Positions 7,792-18,117 are shown, counted from the first letter of the stretch. The stretch: DNA of 57,257 nt from an uncultured Oxalicibacterium sp. (GCF_913776015.1 NZ_CAJYMD010000008.1:1-57257); one strand, 5' to 3'. Translations and numbers: made by a program. Notes: generated from the letters alone by a model not told the origin.

Positions 7792-9711
7792 TCAGCTCTT
7801 GCGGTTTTCCTGCGGAACGAAAAGCAGACAACCGGGGCGCAGCAAATGTTCATCGCCAATGCGCCGCAACAAACCGATACGATCAAAAAACTCCAGTATC
7901 TGAATGGCGCGTTTGCGTCCCAAACCTGTCGCATCACGATACGTTGCAGCAGTGATCTTGCCATGTTCATGCGCAATCGTGCGCGCCAATGTTGCAAGCT
8001 GCTGCACGACGACAGGATGATAATAAAGGTCTTTGACGATTTGGAAAACCTCACCGGCTTTTGCCATGCGAATCATCACGTTACGGACCTGGTTTTCCGG
8101 CATATTGATATGCGTGGCAACATCACGCACCCACGGCGGATCGAAACGTCCTTCACTCAATAGCGGCAAGGCTTTTTCGGCCATGATCTTTTCTGCGGCA
8201 AGCAGTTGTACGCCATGTGCGGGCAAATGCAGAAAACCATTGCGCTCCTGAATATCGCCATCGTCACGCAAATGCGCCAGCAACTGCAGCCATAGCGGCT
8301 CCGGCATACGTGGGATCGCAAGCCTGCGTACACGTTGCCGGTCGGGGCCGATATCTTCCGGATAGCGTTGATGAAATGCCTCCAGTGCTTGCAGTACAGC
8401 CGCCCTGCTCTCTTGCAATCTTTGCTGCGCAATGATCCACTTGCCATCCTGATCCGCAATGGTTCCTGCGAGTGCAGCAGGATCGAACGGCCATTTTTTG
8501 AGTCCGTTACGGCGTAACCAGACATGGCCATCGACGCCAAAAACCGAATGCGCCAGCGCACCTTCAAGGCGTGTCTGCATCAGATCAGCGCGTTGCGTGT
8601 GCAAGTAGTCGAGTCTCTCAGGCGTTTGTCGATAACGTGCCGGACCATCCGTATCAAGCACGTTTCCACCCGCAACGGTGCGTGTTGCCGAGGCGTCGCG
8701 CAGGATGAAGCGATCGCCCTGCCAGGCATGAATCGTATGCTGCAGTACGACTTGTGCAAGCCCCGATTCGCCCGGACCGATCGAGGCTTGTCCGAGAATG
8801 GCGACAGATGCCGTGCAATCCTGTGTCGCCAGATGCAGATGGACCTTGGTGCCCGAACGCAGCACATGCTCCTCGGACGGCGCGACATGCAGCCAGACAT
8901 CCATGCGCTGCGTACCTTGCGCAATCGCCGGCGCACACAAAGTCTGTCCACGCTCGACTTGATTGCGCTCCAGACCGACCAGACCGATGGCACAGCGTTG
9001 CCCTGCCTGTGCCTCTTCCACTGCCTGACCGTGCACATGCAGGCTGCGAACACGGTACGGCTTGTCCGGCGCATGCGCCAGGCACAATCCGTCGCCGATC
9101 TTTACATGGTCCGCGGCAATGCTACCGGCGACGACCGTCCCCACACCATCCAGTGTAAAGACACGATCCAGGCCCATGCGAAAAGCGGCGTCGCTGCCAT
9201 TGTCATTAGCGACGATAGCTGCCTGCTGCTGCAGCAAATCGCGCACTTCGGGCACGCCTTCACCGGTAATGGCTGATGCCTGCAGTATGGGATACTCAAC
9301 TAGGCCATGTGCATGCAGCAACTGACGAACTTCTTCGACGCGTTGCTGGCGCAGTGGCGCATCTGCCTTATCAATTTTGGACAGCACTGCCGCACCGCGT
9401 TTAACGCCAAGCAGCGAAAGAATCGTCAGATGTTCGAGCGTCTGCGGCATGATGCCATCGTCAGCAGCCACCAGCAGCAACGCAAAGTCGATACCGCTGG
9501 CGCCTGCGGCCATCGTACGCACGAGTTTCTCGTGGCCTGGCATATCGACAAAACCGATCAAGCCATGCGGGCCTTGCAGATAGGCGTAGCCAAGCTCGAT
9601 GGTAATGCCACGTTTTTTTTCTTCCGGCAGGCGATCACCATGAATGCCGGTCAATGCCTGCACCAGTGCTGTTTTGCCGTGGTCGATATGCCCTGCTGTG
9701 CCGACGATCAT
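7792..9711 (-). CDS. selB: Selenocysteine-specific elongation factor SelB
   Basis: SelB carries Sec-tRNA to UGA codons marked by a SECIS hairpin. The 639 residues fit the family. The GTPase domain has G1 AGHIDHGKT (6-14), G3 DMPGHE (56-61) and G4 as SKID (111-114) rather than NKxD, common in SelB. EF-Tu-like domains II and III follow, and the C-terminal third is a string of winged helices that binds the SECIS. The gene follows selA by 6 bases and precedes selC by 18 bases. Confidence 0.97.
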   Translation of the reverse strand: MIVGTAGHIDHGKTALVQALTGIHGDRLPEEKKRGITIELGYAYLQGPHGLIGFVDMPGHEKLVRTMAAGASGIDFALLLVAADDGIMPQTLEHLTILSLLGVKRGAAVLSKIDKADAPLRQQRVEEVRQLLHAHGLVEYPILQASAITGEGVPEVRDLLQQQAAIVANDNGSDAAFRMGLDRVFTLDGVGTVVAGSIAADHVKIGDGLCLAHAPDKPYRVRSLHVHGQAVEEAQAGQRCAIGLVGLERNQVERGQTLCAPAIAQGTQRMDVWLHVAPSEEHVLRSGTKVHLHLATQDCTASVAILGQASIGPGESGLAQVVLQHTIHAWQGDRFILRDASATRTVAGGNVLDTDGPARYRQTPERLDYLHTQRADLMQTRLEGALAHSVFGVDGHVWLRRNGLKKWPFDPAALAGTIADQDGKWIIAQQRLQESRAAVLQALEAFHQRYPEDIGPDRQRVRRLAIPRMPEPLWLQLLAHLRDDGDIQERNGFLHLPAHGVQLLAAEKIMAEKALPLLSEGRFDPPWVRDVATHINMPENQVRNVMIRMAKAGEVFQIVKDLYYHPVVVQQLATLARTIAHEHGKITAATYRDATGLGRKRAIQILEFFDRIGLLRRIGDEHLLRPGCLLFVPQENRKS

Positions 9712-9717
9712 GGCGCT

Positions 9718-11166
9718 TCAGGCAAGTTGCTGACGCAAGACGTCGAGTTGCGATTGCACTTCCTGAACGTCATCGATGCAACGGCAATCGAGTAAGAGTT
9801 GGTCATCCGCAATGCGGCCGATAATCGGCATCGGCAACGCACGGAATTGCGCGGCCAAGTAATCGAGCGCAGAACCAATCCCGCGCTTGCCATCCAGAAC
9901 GGGCCTGATGGCAAGGCCACAGGAAGGCAAACGATCTACCGGCAATGAACCAGAGCCAATCTGGCTGTTCATGTCTTGTACGCTCACGCTGTAACGCGGT
10001 GCCAGTGCCGCCTGCATGGGCTGCAGTAATGCCTGCGCCATCTGCGCTACCTGTTCCTGCTGCCGCGTGAGCCAACGCAAGGTTGGCAGATCACGCGTGA
10101 GTAATTCGGGTTGCAGATAGAGTGTCAGTGTCGCCTCCAGTGCAGCGAGCGGCAGCTTGGATAAACGCAAGGCACGCTTCATCGGAAACTTGCGAATGCG
10201 GCCGATCAAATCGCGATCACCAACAATCAATCCAGCCTGAGGCCCGCCTAGCAGCTTGTCACCTGAGAATGTCACGACGCCGCAACCATCACGCAGCATT
10301 TCTTGCGGCGTCGGTTCATGCGGCAAGCCGAATTGCGTCATGTCCACCAGAGACCCGCTACCGAGATCGGTCACGAGTGCTACACCATACTCTTTAGCCA
10401 GCGGCGCGAGTTGCGCTTCGGCGACCGAGGACGTAAAGCCCTGCACCGCATAGTTGCTGGTATGGACTTTCATCAGCACGGCTGTGTGTGGATTGATGGC
10501 GCGTTGATAATCGGCCAGATGTGTACGATTGGTTGTGCCGACTTCAATCATGGTGGCACCGGCACTCGCCATCACATCAGGCATGCGGAACGCACCGCCG
10601 ATTTCCACGAGCTCGCCACGCGAGACGATGACTTCCCGTCCGCCGGCCAATGCGGCGATCGACAGCAGCACGGCAGCCGCATTGTTGTTGACCACGGTGG
10701 CTGCTTCCGCGCCGGTAATGTCGCACAGCAAACCTTCGACGATCGTGTCGCGATCCCCGCGACCGCCACTGCCAAGGTCATATTCGAGATTGTTGGGTCC
10801 CTCCATCATCGTCGTCAGATGACGAATGGCCGCTTGCGGCAGTACGGAACGTCCGAGGTTGGTATGAATGACCGTGCCGGTCAGGTTGATGACACGGCGC
10901 ATGTGCGAAGCCAGTTTGGCCTCTACCGCGGCATGCAAATGCGAAACAAGTACGTCTGGCTGAACAGCCGTCAAGGATATCTCTTCGTTCAGAATACGAT
11001 TGCGCAACCCATCAAGTAGCACACGCGCTTGAGTCGCAACTTGTGTGTGGCCACGCGTCTGAACCAAAGCCCGCACTTGCGGCAGGCGAAGCAGTTTGTC
11101 TATCGAAGGAAGATCCTGAGGCCTTGCCTTCGAGCCGTGAACCACGGACTCTCCGGTCGCTGCCAT
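9718..11166 (-). CDS. selA: L-seryl-tRNA(Sec) selenium transferase
   Basis: SelA is a PLP enzyme that forms a homodecamer and replaces the serine hydroxyl on tRNA-Sec with selenium from selenophosphate. The protein has 482 residues, with the PLP lysine at K304 in FSGDKLLGGPQAG (E. coli K295), and the nearby family motifs HTNLGRS and DLGSGSL. Its ATG at 11166 shares a base with the fdhE stop (TGATG), so translation is probably coupled, and selB starts 6 bases after it. Confidence 0.97.
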   Translation of the reverse strand: MAATGESVVHGSKARPQDLPSIDKLLRLPQVRALVQTRGHTQVATQARVLLDGLRNRILNEEISLTAVQPDVLVSHLHAAVEAKLASHMRRVINLTGTVIHTNLGRSVLPQAAIRHLTTMMEGPNNLEYDLGSGGRGDRDTIVEGLLCDITGAEAATVVNNNAAAVLLSIAALAGGREVIVSRGELVEIGGAFRMPDVMASAGATMIEVGTTNRTHLADYQRAINPHTAVLMKVHTSNYAVQGFTSSVAEAQLAPLAKEYGVALVTDLGSGSLVDMTQFGLPHEPTPQEMLRDGCGVVTFSGDKLLGGPQAGLIVGDRDLIGRIRKFPMKRALRLSKLPLAALEATLTLYLQPELLTRDLPTLRWLTRQQEQVAQMAQALLQPMQAALAPRYSVSVQDMNSQIGSGSLPVDRLPSCGLAIRPVLDGKRGIGSALDYLAAQFRALPMPIIGRIADDQLLLDCRCIDDVQEVQSQLDVLRQQLA

Positions 11167-12182
11167 CAGTGCGTACTGCCCGGATCGGGCTCCTGCGCAT
11201 CTGGGTCGCCGAACAGCAACATCAGATTGATACCATGTCGTTGAAAACCGGCTTCCGAAACCAGTAAGTCCAGCGTCAGCGAAGCCAGATCATCTGCAAC
11301 GGGCTCGACTGCTGGGTTGCGCTCCATGCGCAGGATTTTTAGGTAATGGCCGCACTCGTCACAGGTTTCTGCCTCCACAGCTTCCTTGCGTACAGTTCCT
11401 ACTGACTCGTCGTCACTAGCTTGCAGCGATTGATACTGGATGCCTTTGGTGCTGTCGCAATGCGTACATTTGATCCGTACGACATGCCACTGCGCAGAAC
11501 ACAACGAGCAATGTACATAGCGATAGCTGCCATCGGCATCGATCCGCGATATCGAAGCCGTAGGCAAACTGCCACAACATGGGCATCGCGATGGGTCATC
11601 GGTACGACCAAAAGGTGCAAGACGATCTTCGCCATGCGCCTGCTGGACGGCAGACACCATGTGAACCCAGTAAACCTGCAAACCTGCGGCAATCAAGGGT
11701 GCGCTTGCGAGATCAAGGCCGAACATGATGTTGTTAAGCAAACGGTCCGCCTGCTGTTCGATTTCCTGATCACTCAGAGCAAGCACTTTGCGGATCGCGG
11801 CGCCGACAGCATCTTGCGTTTGCAAAGTTGGCAGCATGCTCTCGAGCATGTTGCGTAACGCTGTGATCCATTGCGGATCGCGCTCCCATGATGTTGCCGC
11901 CAATGCCGGTTTGCCTGCATGGGCAGCAGCATTGATTGCATCGAAGTCGGGAAGTCGAACTGCAGGGAATGATTGCAGTGCCACATGCTGTGCATGGGCG
12001 ATATCGGCTGCGAAAAGAAGGAAATCGCGCATTGCGTTTTCATGCGCGCATTGGCGCAATCGTCGTTCACGTGCCGAAAACACATCTGCAACCTGCGGCA
12101 AACGCAGGAATTCGACTTGTTGTCCGGCACGGACCGCGATTTCTTCAGGGCTGAGCAGTCTGCTCGCTTGGCTGATAGTCAT
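11166..12182 (-). CDS. fdhE: Formate dehydrogenase accessory protein FdhE
   Basis: FdhE is a cytoplasmic rubredoxin-like protein needed for maturation of the periplasmic respiratory formate dehydrogenases. The 338-residue protein contains the expected paired CxxC motifs in its C-terminal half: CPCCG, CSLC, CTHC and CDECG, which bind iron. It sits between the fdo structural genes (22 bases after fdoI) and selA (one-base overlap), which ties enzyme maturation and Sec synthesis to one transcript. Confidence 0.93.
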   Translation of the reverse strand: MTISQASRLLSPEEIAVRAGQQVEFLRLPQVADVFSARERRLRQCAHENAMRDFLLFAADIAHAQHVALQSFPAVRLPDFDAINAAAHAGKPALAATSWERDPQWITALRNMLESMLPTLQTQDAVGAAIRKVLALSDQEIEQQADRLLNNIMFGLDLASAPLIAAGLQVYWVHMVSAVQQAHGEDRLAPFGRTDDPSRCPCCGSLPTASISRIDADGSYRYVHCSLCSAQWHVVRIKCTHCDSTKGIQYQSLQASDDESVGTVRKEAVEAETCDECGHYLKILRMERNPAVEPVADDLASLTLDLLVSEAGFQRHGINLMLLFGDPDAQEPDPGSTH

Positions 12183-12204
12183 GCAGCGATTGTGCCCTCA
12201 AAGA

Positions 12205-12825
12205 TTATTTTCCGCCAGTGATTTTCCGGTACCAGAGCGAGTGATGCTTGCGTGCCCAGCTTTCGCTAACCGTACCGCGCGTCATCGCTTGCACCGAGCC
12301 TTTCACCCAGATCGCGGCGTAGATGTGAATGATCACGCTGATGATCAACACGACAGCGGAAATGGCATGGATCAATACGGCGAAGCGCCGTACGACGATC
12401 GGAAACAGATCGGCAAACCACGGACGCCAGAACATGATGCCGGTGACCAGCAACAATATGAGACTGATGCCGAAAATCCAGAAAACGGCCTTCTGTCCTG
12501 CGTTGTATTTGCCGACGGGCGGCATGCCCCCTTCCTCACCTTTCAGCAAGTCCGGGGAATGCTTGAGCCAGGCCGTGTCTTCACGCGTCCAGAAGTTGTC
12601 ACGCCATACCTGGAAAAACAGGAACACGAAGCCCAGCACCATCAGTACGCCAAAAAACGGATGCAGAATACGCGTCCACGATCCGCCACCGAACAAGGCG
12701 CTGAAGAAGAACATGGATGGATGGAAAATCGCCAGCCCGGAAAGACCGGCGCAGATGAAAAGGATCGCCACGGCCCAGTGATTCAGGCGGGTGCGGTCCT
12801 CATAGCGACGAATGAGTTTTGTCAT
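12205..12825 (-). CDS. fdoI: Formate dehydrogenase cytochrome b556 subunit
   Basis: The gamma subunit anchors formate dehydrogenase in the inner membrane and passes electrons to quinone through two b hemes. The 206-residue protein has four predicted spans and histidines H16, H55, H153 and H167, spaced like the four heme ligands of E. coli FdnI (H18, H57, H155, H169), so both hemes should be present. It follows fdoH by 9 bases. Confidence 0.94.
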   Translation of the reverse strand: MTKLIRRYEDRTRLNHWAVAILFICAGLSGLAIFHPSMFFFSALFGGGSWTRILHPFFGVLMVLGFVFLFFQVWRDNFWTREDTAWLKHSPDLLKGEEGGMPPVGKYNAGQKAVFWIFGISLILLLVTGIMFWRPWFADLFPIVVRRFAVLIHAISAVVLIISVIIHIYAAIWVKGSVQAMTRGTVSESWARKHHSLWYRKITGGK

Positions 12826-12834
12826 GGCGATCTC

Positions 12835-13767
12835 CTAGACGATGTCCGCATCGTTCTTGCGCTGCTCTTCAGCCAGACGCTCGCGTTCGGCTTCTTCGTC
12901 TTCCTTCGCTTCCAGCGGACCGACCTTCATGTAATGGAAGAAGCCGGCAAATGCCGCGCCAATCATGGCAGCGACTGCCAATGGTTTGGCAGCACCCTTC
13001 CACAATGCCACAAGCGGGCTGATGGTCGGATTTTCCGGCAGACCGTGATACAGCTTGGGCTGATCGGCATGCTGGAGCACATACATCACGTGCGTACCGC
13101 CGACACCTTGCGGATCATAGACGCCGGCATTTTCGTAACCGCGCTCTTTCAGATCGACGATGCGTTCTGCGGCGTATTCATGCATGTCTTCCTTGGTGCC
13201 GAAACGAATGGCGCCCGTCGGACATACTTTTACGCATGCTGGCTCAAGGCCGACCGTCACGCGATCCGAGCACAGGGAACACTTGTAGGCCTTATCATCC
13301 TTCTTGCTGATACGTGGCACATCGAATGGACAGCCAATGACGCAGTTGCCGCAACCGATGCAATTTTCGCTGATGAAATCAACGATGCCGTTGGTGTACT
13401 TGACGATGGCGCCGGGTGCCGGACACGCTTTCAGGCAGCCCGGATCCTCGCAGTGCATGCAGCCATCCTTGCGGATCAGCCACTCCAGACGCGTACCTTC
13501 GTCCTGGACCGGCATTTCAACTTCCGAATACCGCATGACTGTCCACGACTGCGGCGTCAGGTCACGCGGATTATCGTAAGTACCGTGATTCTCGCCCACT
13601 TCATCACGCAGATCATTCCATTGCATGCAGGCGACCTGGCAAGCCTTGCAGCCAATGCAGCTCGGAACATCGATGAGTTTGGCAAGTGCCGGCGTGTTAC
13701 GCGCCTGCGGCATCGGCGTTGTCGTCGCCGAGCGCAGTGCGATATCGAGAGATTGTAGTGATGACAT
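12835..13767 (-). CDS. fdoH: Formate dehydrogenase iron-sulfur subunit
   Basis: The beta subunit carries four [4Fe-4S] clusters that relay electrons from FdoG to FdoI. In 310 residues it has four cysteine clusters, including [37 protein letters not shown] and CSLCSDRV...CVKVCP, and a C-terminal membrane helix near residues 250-272. The acidic tail ([17 protein letters not shown]) is longer than in E. coli. It lies 12 bases after fdoG. Confidence 0.95.
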   Translation of the reverse strand: MSSLQSLDIALRSATTTPMPQARNTPALAKLIDVPSCIGCKACQVACMQWNDLRDEVGENHGTYDNPRDLTPQSWTVMRYSEVEMPVQDEGTRLEWLIRKDGCMHCEDPGCLKACPAPGAIVKYTNGIVDFISENCIGCGNCVIGCPFDVPRISKKDDKAYKCSLCSDRVTVGLEPACVKVCPTGAIRFGTKEDMHEYAAERIVDLKERGYENAGVYDPQGVGGTHVMYVLQHADQPKLYHGLPENPTISPLVALWKGAAKPLAVAAMIGAAFAGFFHYMKVGPLEAKEDEEAERERLAEEQRKNDADIV

Positions 13768-13779
13768 GTTCGTTCTCCC

Positions 13780-16700
13780 TTATGCCTTCTCGATGTTGAC
13801 GGTGAACGACTTGTACTCGGGCGTATTCGTATTGGCGTCACCGACGAACGGTGTCAGCGTATTCACGAGGTAACCTTTCTTGGCTACGCCGACGAATCCC
13901 CAGTGATTGGGCAAGCCCACGGTGTCGATCTTCTTGCCGTCAACGGTAAGCTGCGGGATGCGCTTGCTGACCACGGCTACCGCTTTAATGAAACCCCGGT
14001 TCGAAGACACCTTGACCCAGTCGCCATTGCCGATCCCCTTGGCCTTGGCCAGTTCTTCGCCGATTTCGACGAATTGCTGAGGCTGGATGATCGCGTTAGA
14101 CCGTACATTCTTGGTCCAGTAATGGAAGTGCTCGGTCAGTCGATAACTGGTCGCAACGTAAGGGAATTTGTCCGGCTTGCCAAATGCCTCCAAATCGCTC
14201 TTGAAGACGCGCGCTGCCGGATTGGCACGTGCCTTCGGATTGTTCGGATGCATTGGGTTGTTTACCAATGGCGATTCGAACGGTTCATAGTGCTCGGGCA
14301 GTGGGCCATCGGCCATACCGCTTGGCGCAAACAGACGTGCGACACCTTCCGACGTCATGATGAAAGGCTGCACGCGGTTCAGGTCGCCCGGATTCGCATC
14401 AGGACGGATGTCGGGAATATCTGAGCCACCCCAGGTCGTGCCATTCCACTGCACCAGCTTGCGTTTGGCATCCCACGGTTTGCCATCTGGCGCGGACGAC
14501 GCTGCGTTGTAAAGAATGCGGCGATTCGCGGGCCACGCCCAGGCCCAGTTGAGTGTCTGGCCGATGCCCCATGGATCCGAGTTGTCACGACGCGCCATCT
14601 GATTGCCAGCCTGCGTCCAGCTACCGGCATAGATCCAACAGCCCGACGTGGTACTGCCATCGTCGCGCAACAAGCCGAAGCCAGACAATTGCTCGCCCGC
14701 CTTGGCCAATACCTTGGTTGGATCTTTGGGGTCGAGCACATCGGACAACGCCTTGCCGTTGAATTCCATCGCCAACTCTTGCGGAGAAGGTTTTGACGGA
14801 ATCTTGTATTGCCAGGTCAAGTTCAGGATCGGATCTGGGAAAGCGCCACCGTCCTTCAGATACGCCTGCTTCATGCGATGGAAAAGATCGCCGATGATTT
14901 CGGCATCGCCACGTGCTTCACCTGGCGGCTCTGCGCCCTTCCAGTGCCATTGCAACCAGCGACCAGAATTGGTCAGCGAACCATCCTCTTCGGCAAAGCA
15001 CACACAAGGCAGACGGAACACCGTGGTCTTGATTTCCTCGGTTTTCACATCGTTAAATTCACCGTGATTTTTCCAGAACTCGGCCGTTTCCGTTTCTAGC
15101 GGATCAATGCTGACGAGGAACTTCAGCTTCGACAAACCAGCGATGATCTTGGCCTTGTTCGGGAAAGAACCAACCGGATTGAAGCCCTGGCAGATATAGC
15201 CGTTGAGCTTGCCCTGATTCATCAACTCGAACGCCTGCAAGACGTCATAGACCTTGTCGAGTTTTGGCAGGTAATCGAAAGCCCAATTGTTTTCCGCCTT
15301 GGCCGCATCACCCCACCAGGTTTTTTGCAGACTGACGAAGAACTTGGGATAGTTCTGCCAGAAGCTCATCTGATTCGGGCGCAGCGGTTTCAGTGCACGC
15401 GGCTTGTAATACGTTTCCAGGTCCTGCTCGGCCTCATTGGGCAACGATAAGTAGCCTGGCAAGGAATTCGACAGCAAGCCAAGATCCGTGAGACCCTGAA
15501 TATTGCTGTGTCCACGCAAGGCATTCATGCCACCGCCCGCGATACCGATATTGCCGAGCAGCAGTTGCATGATGGCCGCTGTACGAATCATCTGCGAACC
15601 TTGGCTATGCTGCGTCCAGCCAAGGGCATACATGATCGTCATGGCCTTGTTCGGCACGGCCGTTTCCGAAATCATCTGGCAAACCTTGATGAATTTCGCT
15701 TTCGGAGTACCGGTAATGCGTTCGACCATTTCTGGCGTGTAGCGCGAATAATGCTGCTTCATGATCTGCAGCACGCTGCGCGGATGCGCCATGTCCATAT
15801 CGACCTTGGCGAAACCCTGTTCATCCAGTTCGTACGCCCACTGCTTGTTGTCGTAACGACGCTTGGTTTCGTCGTAGCCACTGAACAAGCCATCCTCGAA
15901 GCGATAGTTTTCGCCGACAATGAAGGTCGCGTTCGTGTAGTTACGAACGTATTCCTTTTGAATCTTGTCGTTGGACAGAAGATAGTTGATGACACCGCCA
16001 AGGAAGGCGATATCCGAGCCCGCCCGAATCGGGGCGTAATAGTCGCTCATCGCGGCCGAACGCGTATAACGCGGATCGACGACGATCAATCGTGCCTTGT
16101 TATGATGTTTTGCTTCAATAACCCACTTGAAGCCGCATGGATGTGCCTCGGCGGCATTGCCACCCATGATGAGTACGAGATCGGCGTTCTTGATGTCCAC
16201 CCAGTGGTTGGTCATCGCGCCTCGTCCAAATGTTGGAGCCAGACTGGCTACCGTTGGACCGTGTCAGACCCTCGCCTGATTGTCGAAGACGAGCATCCCC
16301 ATCGATCTCATCACCTTGTGTGTGATGTAGCCGGTTTCATTGGGAGACGCAGAAGCCGCCAGCATGCCGGTAGTCGTCCAGCGGTTGACGAGCTTGCCGT
16401 CATCCGTACGAGCCACAAAGTTGGCATCACGGTCTTCCTTCATGAGCTTGGCGATGCGTCCCATCGCTTCATCCCACGAAATACGCTTCCATTCCTTGCT
16501 GCCCGCTTCACGCACTTCGGGATACTTGAGACGGTGCGGGCTGTGTACAAAGTCGAGCAGACCGGCACCTTTCGGGCACAGCGTGCCGCGATTGACAGGG
16601 TGATCCGGATCGCCTTCGATATGAATGATGCTGGCCGTGACGTTTTTTGCCTTGTCACCCAAGCTGTACATGATCAGGCCGCAACCCACCGAGCAATACG

Positions 16701-16851
16701 GGCAGGTGTTGCGGGTTTCAGTGGCGCGCGCGAGCTTGAATTGTCGCGTTTCGGCCAGTGCTTCCGTCGGCGAAAAGCCGAGCGCGACCAGACTGGAGCC
16801 CATTAGGCCAGCCGTAGTCACACGGAAAAACTGCCTCCGGTTCATGTCCAT
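13780..16851 (-). CDS. fdoG: Formate dehydrogenase major subunit, selenocysteine-containing
   Basis: Catalytic molybdenum/tungsten bis-MGD subunit oxidising formate to CO2 in the periplasm. An in-frame TGA at 16264-16266 is Sec codon 196, the same residue number as in E. coli FdnG: the context reads FDNQARV-U-HGPTVASLAPTFGRG. The frame continues to 13780, 1023 residues in all, as expected. The N-terminus has a Tat signal (NRRQFFRVTTAG) and a [4Fe-4S] motif CPYCSVGCG. ATG 16851 is chosen because AGGAGG lies 8 bases upstream; a GTG at 16860 would overlap this site. It opens the fdoGHI-fdhE-selAB-selC operon, so it needs the machinery encoded behind it. Confidence 0.96.
16224..16259 (-). promoter_or_regulatory. 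SECIS element of fdoG
   Basis: Just after the UGA the mRNA can form an outer stem GUCCAA/UUGGAC (plus-strand 16254-16259 with 16224-16229) and an apical hairpin AGCC-AGUCU-GGCU (16237-16249). The apical loop AGUCU resembles the GGUCU loop of E. coli fdhF that SelB reads. The hairpin base is about 14 bases from the UGA, close to the usual spacing. Confidence 0.85.
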
Positions 16852-16913
16852 GGTGATCACCTCCTAGAGCGTTTCTCGCGAACGCGTGGCATTAAAACGA
16901 ACTGCTAGACCTA

Positions 16914-16934
16914 CGGATGAATTGCTATCATCCG
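16914..16934. other. Perfect 7-pair hairpin between lipoprotein gene and fdoG
   Basis: CGGATGA (16914-16920) and TCATCCG (16928-16934) pair perfectly around a 7-base loop. A T run follows on the plus strand (16935-16939), whereas on the minus strand, which is the transcribed direction of both flanking genes, the hairpin has an A run before it and no T run after. It could be a weak terminator behind the lipoprotein gene or a leader structure of fdoG. Confidence 0.45.
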
Positions 16935-16941
16935 TTTTTAC

Positions 16942-17238
16942 TTACTTGGACGGGCCGTTGCCATCCCCTCCCGTACTAGCTGGCGCCTTGCTCTTGGAAG
17001 CGCCTTCATCATCCTGATGCGTACTGCTCAAGCCACCGATCGCAGTACCGCCATCAGCAGGGCTGGAACCCGGAACGGCAGGCGGCAAAGGAGAGCTGGA
17101 TGCAGGAGTAACAGAATTGGCGGAGGGAGAAGCAGCAGGCGCGGAAGACGCTGGCGCGCTACCGGAAGATTTGCTGTCGCAGGCGGAAAGTACCAGAAGC
17201 GAAAATGCAAGGCTGGCACAGATATGCAGCTTATTCAT
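16942..17238 (-). CDS. Small Ser/Ala/Pro-rich lipoprotein
   Basis: A 98-residue predicted lipoprotein: signal peptide MNKLHICASLAFSLLVLSAC with lipobox LSAC and lipidated C20, followed by a low-complexity tail rich in Ser, Ala, Pro and Gly. There is no recognisable domain. It is upstream of fdoG on the same strand but separated from it by a hairpin, so a link to formate dehydrogenase is not shown. Confidence 0.7.
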   Translation of the reverse strand: MNKLHICASLAFSLLVLSACDSKSSGSAPASSAPAASPSANSVTPASSSPLPPAVPGSSPADGGTAIGGLSSTHQDDEGASKSKAPASTGGDGNGPSK

Positions 17239-17468
17239 TGGCTATCCCGAATGATGTGGAACATCGAATTCGCCCCCGTGAGGGGTTTGGCTATTTTTAA
17301 TATAACAGGCATGTTGCAAACGTTCAATCAACTTTGCACCACGATGGATGAAAGAAATGCATTCCATAATCCATTTTGGTGAAATGCAGCGGTTGTGATT
17401 GAGCAAAACGGAAAGACAATACAGCTACTGGAGTGGACACGAGCGCAGGAGAAATAGTTTCGCCACAG

Positions 17469-18101
17469 CTAAGATGACTGGCCGATTGCTTCTCGAATTT
17501 CGATATCGATAGGCTTGAAGGCGTGGTTATTGGAGAGTTCTGCAGAACATGCAGTCACCCCAACGACCATGTCCATTTCGGCGCGCAGATCGATGAATTG
17601 GCCGGCCTTCGATAGTGGCGGGCCAATGGTCAATTCACCATTATCCGCAATCTTCACATTCATGAAGACGTTGAAGGTTGTGGGAATACGATCGGGCTGA
17701 ATACCGAAAGGTGCCAGGTTATTGACCAGATTCATGAAGCAGCTGGGATGCGGCGCGTGATTATCGTAAATGATCTGGAATGTCTCTGGGCTGCATGGCG
17801 TCAACAGAAAATCATGTCGCCCTACCTGATCCTCGAGAATCGTGAACATCGGCGTACTACGATTGGAATAGAGAACATGGCCGGTGGTCAGGTAGATCGT
17901 ATTGGCATAATCAATACTTCGCCCCGAAGACAGCACTTCGTCAAGATCGTGTTCGTTGAAGGCCATCAAATCCGATACTTGCTCGCCCATCGGATCGATG
18001 ATTCTCAATACCTGCCCACGTTTCAGAATAAATGCCGTGCCGCTTTGCTGTTCGATATGACGACATTCCAGAGTATATGTGTGACTCATTGCCTGGCTCA
18101 T
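17469..18101 (-). CDS. DUF1989 (urea carboxylase-associated / CgdAB family) protein
   Basis: A protein of about 210 residues with the DUF1989 core: GQVLRIIDPMGEQVSDLMAF, STPMFTILEDQVGRHDFLL, CSPETF, HPSCFMNLV and NVFMNVKI. Two members of this family, once called urea carboxylase-associated proteins, are now known as the carboxyguanidine deiminase subunits CgdA and CgdB. This gene stands alone rather than as a pair and follows a YqcI/YcgG gene by about 16 bases. Several starts are possible: ATG 18140 overlaps the upstream gene and has no ribosome site, so 18101 or 18089 is preferred. Its exact substrate is unknown; a guanidino or amidino compound is inferred. Confidence 0.8.
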   Translation of the reverse strand: MSQAMSHTYTLECRHIEQQSGTAFILKRGQVLRIIDPMGEQVSDLMAFNEHDLDEVLSSGRSIDYANTIYLTTGHVLYSNRSTPMFTILEDQVGRHDFLLTPCSPETFQIIYDNHAPHPSCFMNLVNNLAPFGIQPDRIPTTFNVFMNVKIADNGELTIGPPLSKAGQFIDLRAEMDMVVGVTACSAELSNNHAFKPIDIEIREAIGQSS

Positions 18102-18117
18102 TCTTTCGATCTTCTTT

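Noticed and set aside
11788-13758. Long plus-strand frame of 656 residues opposite fdhE, fdoI and fdoH
   Set aside because: It crosses three well-supported genes and reads as a His/Arg-rich shadow without known motifs.
16216-16266. In-frame stop splitting fdoG into two frames (possible pseudogene)
   Set aside because: The TGA is at the exact Sec position (codon 196), followed by a SECIS hairpin and flanked by conserved protein sequence, with the whole Sec machinery next door.
15508-16806. Plus-strand frame of 432 residues opposite fdoG
   Set aside because: A shadow of the fdoG frame, no family features.
16861-16941. FNR box before fdoG
   Set aside because: No TTGAT-N4-ATCAA or near match in the short upstream region.
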